A stretch of 64,000 nt of DNA from Bolinopsis microptera (lineage: Eukaryota > Ctenophora > Tentaculata > Lobata > Bolinopsidae), in assembly GCF_026151205.1 (NCBI RefSeq), contig NC_087072.1, positions 8,232,084 through 8,296,083 on the forward strand. Direction: 5' to 3'. Every line of letters starts with the position of its first letter. Position 1 is the stretch's first letter. Below the pieces are notes generated by a model. The model had not been told where the DNA came from, ran no database searches, and saw only the letters and a program-made list of their open reading frames with translations. Both the position numbers and the translations under genes were made by a program. This document shows positions 51,523 to 64,000 of this stretch, in pieces.

Positions 51523-52430
51523 ACGGGGTAGCCCAAAAGTAACTGCACACACTCAATCCTTTAAATAACTCACGTAATTCGTGTCAGAATTGCACAGAAA
51601 TTCCAGAGAATATAGATAATATATATGGGTCAAACTTAAATTTCCTGAAAGTTTCGTAAAATTTCATTGATCAAAGAGGGTGTGTGCGCCACTCTTCAAT
51701 TTTCACTATTGTCACCATAAAAGTGCGAACGCTTTCAGCTAGGAACTCCAAAGTTTCTAGACAAATGTGGTTTGATAATTTAAGTGCTTTCCCGAAATTT
51801 CAAGTTGATTGTTTACAACTAAGCCAAGTTATGACCCTTTTAAGATATTTCAGATACATGTCTCGGCACTTTAATCAGTGATTTCGTCACCCAATCAGTT
51901 TAATCTCTTCTGGAGCTATTCGCTAGCGTATGCAATAATGGGCCTCATTAGGCGGTACCGAGCATGTTGGGGGATGAACGATCTGATCATTGAGGGAATA
52001 CTGATAGTGACTATCTTAAAATCAAACCCCAATCAAGAAATTCGGTAACAGTGCGTCGGTTTGCTGTCCTATAAGCAGTCTCCAACCAATCAGGCCATTT
52101 ATTGAGTGAATATATCACTGATTATATGCGCGATAACGTATCTGCAAGATCTTAAAATGGTCGTAACTTGGCTTAGTTGTAAGCAATCAACTTGAAATTT
52201 CGGGAAAGCACTTCATTATCAAACCAAATCTGTCTAGAAACTTTTGGAGTTACTAGCTGAAGCGTTTCACTTTATGGTGGACATAGTGAAAATGAGGGAG
52301 TGGCGTGCCACACCCTCTTTAATCAATGAAATTTTACGAAACTTTCAGGAAATTTAAGTTTGATCCATATGTATATTCTCTGAAATTTTGGTGTGCGTGT
52401 GGGCAATTAATTTTGGGCCACCCACTTTTG
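51523..52430. mobile_element. Foldback element with long inverted arms (mariner-like ends)
   Basis: About 0.9 kb. The ends read GGGGTAGCCCAAAAGTAACT and the rough complement, with TA at both edges (51522-51523 and 52431-52432). The inverted similarity extends some 330 bp inward: TTTCCTGAAAGTTTCGTAAA on the left pairs with its complement near 52340, and CAAGTTGATTGTTTACAACT with the complement near 52170. A central spacer of about 270 bp holds no coding sequence. Confidence 0.75.
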
Positions 52431-52444
52431 TACGTGTGCAGAAA

Positions 52445-52494
52445 ACAGTAGTTAATCACGTACAGTAGTTAATCACGTAGAGTAGTTAATCACG
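52445..52494. repeat. Three 18-bp direct repeats
   Basis: AGTAGTTAATCACGTA occurs three times in a row just outside the foldback element. Confidence 0.9.
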
Positions 52495-53945
52495 GTAAAC
52501 ACATACATAATAACTTTATATTTTCCTTGGCTTGAGTTGTTCAAAAATTACTGTGACCTATCCAAGAACATATTTTGTATATATAATATGCATATTGACA
52601 TATCGGCAACTTGCTTCACTTCACACTTAGTCTGTCTTCAAGTGACACAGTTTCCCTACCCTTAGTTCCTCCCTTGTATTTGCCATAACTACATTATCTG
52701 ATTCTTGGTTCCACTTTTCAGTGCTATTGACATTATCTTATGTTGTGCCCCAGCTCTACTTTTTCTTCTTCTGCATTCGTTCATATTACTGTATTAGCCC
52801 TGATCCCTGGTTTAAATAACGTACCACCAACCTTGATGAGGACCGAATGGTTCCTCATCCAACTTATTATTATTTGATCCAGAATTAGATAACTTTTTTG
52901 CGACGGAGCCAAGAAGTTCTTATTGAACAGATTAGGTGTGAGACAATTTTAAATAATCTTTAAACAATCCTACTATTTTGGGCTCATATTACTCACAAGG
53001 TGTGTCGATTTAAAACATGTTTTTAAGATCACTGATCACGTCTCTGTCCATGGAGGGGTTAGAAGTGCTCAATTTTTACTCGGATATTGTATGTTGAATA
53101 GAGCTGCAAGGTTAGGTAGTTTGGTGAGATGGTGCACATTATACATTATACACTCTACACTGTACATTTAGTACATATTATCATACTTCCGCTGTGATGT
53201 AGTATAAAGATATGGGGTGGCCTAGTTTGCTGAGCAGTTATCTTAATTGAGCTCTAGTCGACTAATTATTGCCCCCAATTATACAACTCCTTGCCAATAT
53301 ATCACGCACATATTCGAGACATTGTCTTCGCAGGTCTTTGTTAAATTTATTTTACCTTTTTACCCGTCTTCTACCATATGTTTCTGGAAATGTGTCGGGC
53401 ATGTTTGTGGCATCTTTTGGCTCCCAAGTCGCGAGGTGTGAAATCTCTGTGCTTGTCAAACTTTGCATTTACTTTCTATTGCCTCCGGATCCGTTTTTGA
53501 TCTCTGGAAAAACGTCTGTCTGTCATGCACAAACATGAATTTGGAAATTTATGGGCTAATTTGTTGTGGAAGTATTTACTTAGCGATGAAATATTGCGAC
53601 GATTCCTGTTTTTAATTTTAGCAGTCGCTAGATTGTTTAGATTATCAGATCCAGTAGGTTATTTGCGAGATATTGTATTTCATTGTATTCTATTGTCTGT
53701 ACTCATTATGTTATTTTATTGTGACATAAATATAATGCATTTCTCTTATTTTATTAGTAAAACAATTACTGTACAAGTTAGTCACGCGTACCATCATCAA
53801 GTCTTTTATGGGATCACTGGTTGTCAAAATCCTAACATTACTCAAAGCTGCTTCTTTGTATCTTTATCTTGGTAGTTTATAGCTATTTCTAAAAACCTAT
53901 GTAGATTTATATGGCTTGACCTAACCTTTCTAGTTTAAACTAAAA
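52495..53945. other. Intergenic upstream of NAD kinase
   Basis: No gene supported. 52835-52870 holds a GAGGACCGAATGGTTCCTC hairpin followed by TTATTATTATTT, which resembles a LINE 3' end. Open frames at 53247-53538 and 53525-53875 look fortuitous. Confidence 0.35.
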
Positions 53946-55026
53946 ATGTCTCCCCAGAAAGATGTGAACATGGTAACACATGGTATCAAGCTAGCACAGA
54001 AGCTCAAATTCTCTCCACGCAAAGTTCTAGTCGTACAAAAGCGAACCCGACTAGTACGAGAAACATTGCGACACCCTTGCTATGTAGAGAACCTTGAAAC
54101 TGCTGGTCGACATGATGATTTGATTGCGATAAAGCGGCGCCACGATGTTCACGAATCCAACTTGTCCATAATCCTGACAGAGTTAAGGAGACATTTTGAC
54201 GAGGTAGCCCTGGTTGACACGATAAACCGGGAGCATGTTGAATGGGCGGATGTGTTTATATCAGCTGGTGGGGATGGTACTTTTCTAAATGTAGCGAGTC
54301 AGCTGGAGGGAGGGAAATGGGCTGATCGGTCTTAAAACTGACCCTGAAAGGTCAGTCGGACATTTGTGTGCGAGAAGCAGGTCTAAAAAGACAAACTTGA
54401 AGTATATTATTCAGCAGATTGCTGAAGGTGAATGTGTGTTTATTAAGAGAAGCCGCATCAGAGTTAAAATGTCATATGCTTGTACTGTTGGCGATGTTCA
54501 AATACCTAAATACGCACTAAACGATGTGTATGTCGGGGAAACCAGTCCCACGCGACTAAGCTATTTGGAACTTCAGATCGACAAACTACCTGCTGAGAAA
54601 CAAAAATCGTCTGGTTTTCTGATCTCTACCGGGTCGGGGTCCACCGCATGGAGCTACCATGCTAATGCTCTCGATACCTACAGAACGGAACAGTTTCTGA
54701 AGATACTACGAGACTCAGGGCTGACCAATAAAAAGCTAAATAGCACAGAGATTACAGACGTTACCAACAGGTTCAACGACTCGTTTATATATCCTGCGGA
54801 GGACAGGAGAATGAAATACATTACAAGGGAGCCGCTGCAGAACAGCGTGTTTAGGGCTGCTAACGTGCAGGGGTATGCTGAGTCTATTACCATACGGTCT
54901 CTCTGTTGGAATGGCAAGATTGTAATGGACGGTGTTCAGAGGAAGTTTAATTTTGATGATGGAGTGTTAGCTAACTTTACTACATCCGATTGTGACAGTC
55001 TCAATTCCATTCAATATGTGGACTAA
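53946..55026 (+). CDS. nadk2: Mitochondrial-type NAD kinase (NADK2-like), one frame break
   Basis: ATP-dependent kinase turning NAD into NADP. The intronless gene opens at an ATG 12 nt after a strong acceptor (CCTAACCTTTCTAG). The first frame (130 aa, stop 54333) carries VEWADVFISAGGDGTFLNVA, whose GGDG (residues 108-111) is the NAD kinase signature. The shifted frame begins within the same codons: GLIGLKTDPERSVGHLCARS, then YALNDVYVGETSPTRLSYLE, then SSGFLISTGSGSTAWSYHAN (second NAD kinase motif), FIYPAEDRRMKYITREPLQN and SIQYVD-stop. The layout, with the YxPEE-like and REPI-like motifs, matches NADK2 rather than cytosolic NADK. One base seems extra at about 54310-54320. Near 358 aa if corrected. 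No clear mitochondrial presequence is visible before the domain. Confidence 0.9.
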
Positions 55027-56711
55027 CCTGGCAGAGGTGCTTCTTATAGGTCTAATTCTTATAGGACAGTTATATGCCTTGTTGTATCTCAACCAAATCT
55101 TTTGTTCATAGGATTTGCTAGGAAATTCATCTTCGTTTGATATATTTTTTCTATTACCTGAAATTCAGATAAACTATTTTTGAGAGTTACAGTTTTGTAT
55201 GAGTCAACTTCCATATGTGGAATCGAAATTTTATTGTATTTGCGAAGCTATTACCAGTCATATTAAATCGAAGTTCCGATGTATTTCTGCTTATCAGCTA
55301 AATTTTTTTAAGTTTTTTAATCGCATCGTACGTATGCTAGTAGCATGGTAATAATGTTAAAATATCACTCGTTCAAATAGAAATCATGTGTTGCTGGCAC
55401 GCTAAAATACTTATGGACTCCTCTGCTCCCAGACTAGACAAGGAGTTTGCAAAAACATTTAAAATTCCTTCCAGAATATTGGCAAGTTGCCATGTTCTAA
55501 GAACCACATACAGGCATACAGTACCTCCGCCGCAGAAACCGAACAACATTTCTCTGTATCTGCGAGATAGATATCTATCCACTTGCATGTACGCCGCGCA
55601 CGCGTGTTTATATTTTCATGCGTGTAGAATGATTTAATAAACCAAGATGCACACTGCACAGCCTATTGTGCTGTATAGTATTCAAATGTAGACCGCACTC
55701 CGCAGACGCTACTTCATGTTCATTGTTAATAAATTGTTATATCAGAAACCCCATCGTAAGCTATGTATCTTCGTCATTTGACTTTTCGACGTATGTAATA
55801 CCCTAGAAACTGTTCCGAAGTACGGTGTCCCTATAGTTATTCCCTATTATGTTATGAAAGGAAGCTTGATATAATGATATTATGAGTCTAGCGATGGTGG
55901 ACAGCTTTTAAAATTGTTTCGATCATGTCATTTTTAGTGGCTTAGATATTAGAATAGTACAAGGCCTTGACATAAACGATATACAAATCTGCCTCAATCT
56001 ACTTTCCTTGTCATGTTTTATCACGCTCTATTATTTGAATAGTTCATCTTATCTGTAGATATCAATGAAACAAAGAAAAACTCTAAAGTTTACTGACATT
56101 TTATCAAACAATAGAACCGTATATGAGGATTTTTTACCGAAATTACTAAAATGTCGAAAGATGATCGGTAGTTATTACTAGTGCGCATTCTCATTTTAAT
56201 ACGAAAACTGTCCGCCATCTATACAATTCAAAACCGTCTGCTCTAAATAGGGGGCAGGTGACGTCCTTCTCGTATAGTCAACTGCCCTTGAACAACTACT
56301 CTGACTATTTTGATATGAATCATCCGAAACCAAAAGAATGTAAGGGGTCTCATGGCACTAAAGGAGGTAGAAATAGCATCCCAGTCCTTATGTAAAATCC
56401 CGCAGTATCAACTAATTTACTGTAGAAAAGAACATTGTAATACACTCCTCTCTGAAAGCAGACTGGTCACTGGTGTTTTTATGTCTGCAGAACACACTGC
56501 TATTAATCAGTCTGACTGCAGCTATACACCACGTGACCCCCCTCCAATTTTCTTTGAATTGTGCAGATCTGTTGCTATATCCTTTTTCTTCATATTTCAT
56601 GATTATTCTCAATTTGTTCTCACGGTGGTCTTGCTGAATTTGTTATGGCGGAGGAGTCAAATATCGCTTTTATCGAGGTGGAGATTGAAGTCTCTTAGTC
56701 TGAACTAAGTC
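55027..56711. other. NAD kinase 3' UTR and spacer to GPCR 3' end
   Basis: Convergent genes. AATAAA at 55636-55641 is one possible poly(A) signal for the kinase. Otherwise AT-rich with no recognised feature; open frames at 55373-55659 and 56352-56708 are not convincing. Confidence 0.4.
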
Positions 56712-58855
56712 TCATATATCGCTGGTTGCTTCAGTAGGCGCTATTAATTCTCTGTCCTTCGTGTTCTTCTTGTAGAAAATGTGTTCAAATCTCTTCAACC
56801 ATGCCATCCACGTGAATTGAGTCACCTGAAAAGTTGTCCGTTTTAAGAAACTGGAAAACAGCTTGTTTCACTTTCACAACATTTAATTGAAACAATGATC
56901 AAAGTTTTAGTCTGCCTCCAGTTTAAGATTTTTTACCAGTTTCACTTCCAGTTAATCCAAACAAACCTGGCCAAAGTACGTTGGACACGTGACGAGGTAG
57001 CCAAAGGGAATGAGAATGCTACCAAAACTGGACCATACAACTATCACATCTGCTATTCTGTAATCTGTCTCTATCTCTGGGTTTATCAAATGTTAATCGA
57101 GATGTATTTAGGGTCCAGCTCTACTAAGTTCAGCAATTAATCTAAGTTTACTTAAAAAACAAATTTAACTTTAAGCTAAACTAACCAGCTATGGTAATGA
57201 AGATGTAGATCCATCTAGGGAACTGTGAGATAGCGTAGAGTATGATCATGATGAAAGAAGTTCTGTAGTTCATCCAGAACGACCGGTTCTTTTCAGTCTT
57301 CCCGACATCGTCCGACTGAATTTTGCTAATTATTGCATGTGAAAAACTCAAAAGTTAGTCGATTTTCCTACGGATTGCCGCAAGGAAACTTTTAGTTGGT
57401 AAGCTTGACGTCGGCTGTGGCTGGAAAATATTTATTAAGTTGAAACTGAACTTTTCCATACTGTTAAACACTTACATGTCGTTTGTTGGACTGTTTAAGT
57501 AGAATGATATACTGTATCACACTGAACGCCATTGGTAATGCTATGAAGATTCCAAGATACTCCAAAAATTTCTGAAATATTCAATATAGAACGTTTAACT
57601 TTTTAATACAAAACACATTGCAGGAGATTTACGTACTTATTCGAATATAAAAAAATATGACTTTGAAATGCCGCCCAAATATACAAAAGTCAATAGGCAA
57701 ATATTTCCTCACCGCCCAAGTTGGGTAGACGTAGGTAGCGTAGCACAAAGGCCTGCTAGGGTTACTATCGTCGAAACCAAATATAGAGTCACTCCGGCCT
57801 TTACTAAAGTACTCGTATATCTGAGGAAATGCGGCCACCACCCAGAGAGACAATGCTACTCTCTTGCTTAGCGCTACAAACACTTTATCCTGAGTAGTGC
57901 AGTGTTTAGTGTGGATCTGTGGAATGTGTAGTCTATTTTTTACTGGGTGACCAAAATCTTCTTCCAATGTTTTATGAGCAGGAAATAGTTCCAACCACAA
58001 ACTTGTTATGAGAGGATCAGTAATTCTGTACCTTAAGTTTGGTGAAACGTCCGATAATAATATCAGCCCCCAGCATCATGATGTGTAACACGTACATTAT
58101 CTCGAAGTAGCTACTCAGTAAAGCAGTTTGCCAGCACCTGAATGTTTACTGTGAGCATGCGTTGACCAAGTCACAAGTGGTGAAGTTAATTTTAACTGCA
58201 GTACGAGAAAGCACAATGCACCATGATATTGTCAATTTTACCAGCTTGTGACATATTTAAATGTTTAAGCTTTTAAGTAAAAGCTTTTCAAGTTCTGCTA
58301 GTTAAAAGTAAGAAAAAACGGAAAAATTCAAACCAGCTTTTCCCAAGATTCCAATGACTTTCTTGTATGATACTGTAAGCTCCCATGGGATAAACGAACA
58401 AGGCAAACAAGAAGTGGCAGAAAGCCTGGGACACAGCCATTACGAACGTAAACTGGTCAATCTCCTTCCACCTGAAATCATTATCATATGTTATTGTCGA
58501 ATGAGATTTTAATCATTTTACCGACTTTAATTTAATTTGTAGTACGAAGAATATTGGATTTTATCGCTATACCATTACCACAGTATCTTACCACTGCGAC
58601 TAGAATATTAATTTTGCTGTTTTAAATGATAAATAACGGTGTGGAGCTGTACCTTTCGAAAATAGATGCCAAGATAACAGACCCGTTACTGATAAGACCC
58701 ACTACAACGATGAGCAGGTACATCAGAGTCATGATAAGTGTATCAATGGTAGATCTGTCACACATGTTCGTTAAGTTAAGTCCCTCAAAAGTTGAACCAG
58801 AGTTACAGTCGATGGCTGTCGTGTTGGTACTGGTAATTCCGTTTGTCCCAGGCAT
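56712..58855 (-). CDS. Rhodopsin-like G-protein-coupled receptor, eight exons, divergent
   Basis: Exons (minus, high to low): 58855-58653, 58471-58334, 58137-58032, 57916-57713, 57571-57476, 57315-57186, 57049-56967 and 56825-56712. All introns are GT-AG and join in frame to 357 aa with seven hydrophobic helices. The extracellular N-terminus has glycosylation sites N11 and N27. TM1 has GLISNG (N57). TM3 starts at C115 after W108, and ECL2 has C207, the usual disulfide pair. W174 in TM4, P230 in TM5 and P282 in TM6 are kept. DRY is replaced by GRF (143-145) and NPxxY by IPFGY (306-310). These changes suggest a lineage-specific class A receptor; the ligand cannot be guessed. The exon 3-4 junction is the least certain: the intron stays open in a shifted frame, but acceptor TTCCACAG at 57917-57924 gives a normal second intracellular loop. 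An acceptor TTTTCTAG lies 23 nt before the ATG. Confidence 0.85.
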
Positions 58856-58878
58856 CGTGGTAACTTTTGTCTTAATTT

Positions 58879-64000
<5,122 letters not shown>

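Noticed and set aside
57917-58031. Frameshift in the GPCR between exons 3 and 4
   Set aside because: The intervening sequence is open in a shifted frame and at first looked like an indel. Using donor AAG-GTACAG and acceptor TTCCACAG gives phase-0 exons and a normal-length intracellular loop, so an intron is simpler.

Overview
The window comes from an AT-rich, intron-containing metazoan genome dense with mobile elements. A full PIWI-clade Argonaute, a SUMO gene, an ATRX-type ADD protein, SmD2, an ING1/2-type PHD protein, a mitochondrial-type NAD kinase and a rhodopsin-like receptor show it is animal. Penelope-like and CR1/Jockey-like retroelements, many MITEs and splice-acceptor-like motifs directly before nearly every start codon would suit a cnidarian (hydrozoan) or another early-branching or spliced-leader-using animal. 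I cannot fix the phylum from the sequence alone.

Layout. 1-727: last exon of Chk1 (+). 1976-6607: three minus-strand genes in a row, SmD2, then an ADD-domain protein, then SUMO. 6700-21200: almost gene-free and filled with DNA transposons: a mariner-type MITE, a Harbinger-type MITE, a 2.07-kb TTAA-flanked element, a poly(G)/poly(C)-ended element, and a Mutator-like MITE nested in another element. 21682-27548: intact 17-exon piwi gene (848 aa). 28371-46860: repeat desert, with a 47-bp palindrome, an eight-copy 233-bp tandem array, a second Harbinger-type MITE, a 550-bp duplication, a broken Penelope-like element, an element with a telomere-like core, a CR1-like LINE split by a second LINE, and a tRNA-derived SINE. 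47023-55026: three plus-strand genes, a COMTD1-like O-methyltransferase, an ING protein and an NADK2-like kinase. 56712-58855: an eight-exon GPCR (minus). 58900-64000: no gene recognised; it holds a 510-bp (GA)n tract.

The genes are mostly unrelated housekeeping loci. Three act in chromatin or nuclear regulation (ADD protein, ING, SUMO), and piwi is the transposon-silencing effector in a region full of transposons. SUMO, ING and NADK carry single-base frame breaks at otherwise well-conserved positions, which look more like assembly errors than gene death. No CRISPR array, canonical tRNA, rRNA or bacterial-type operon was seen.
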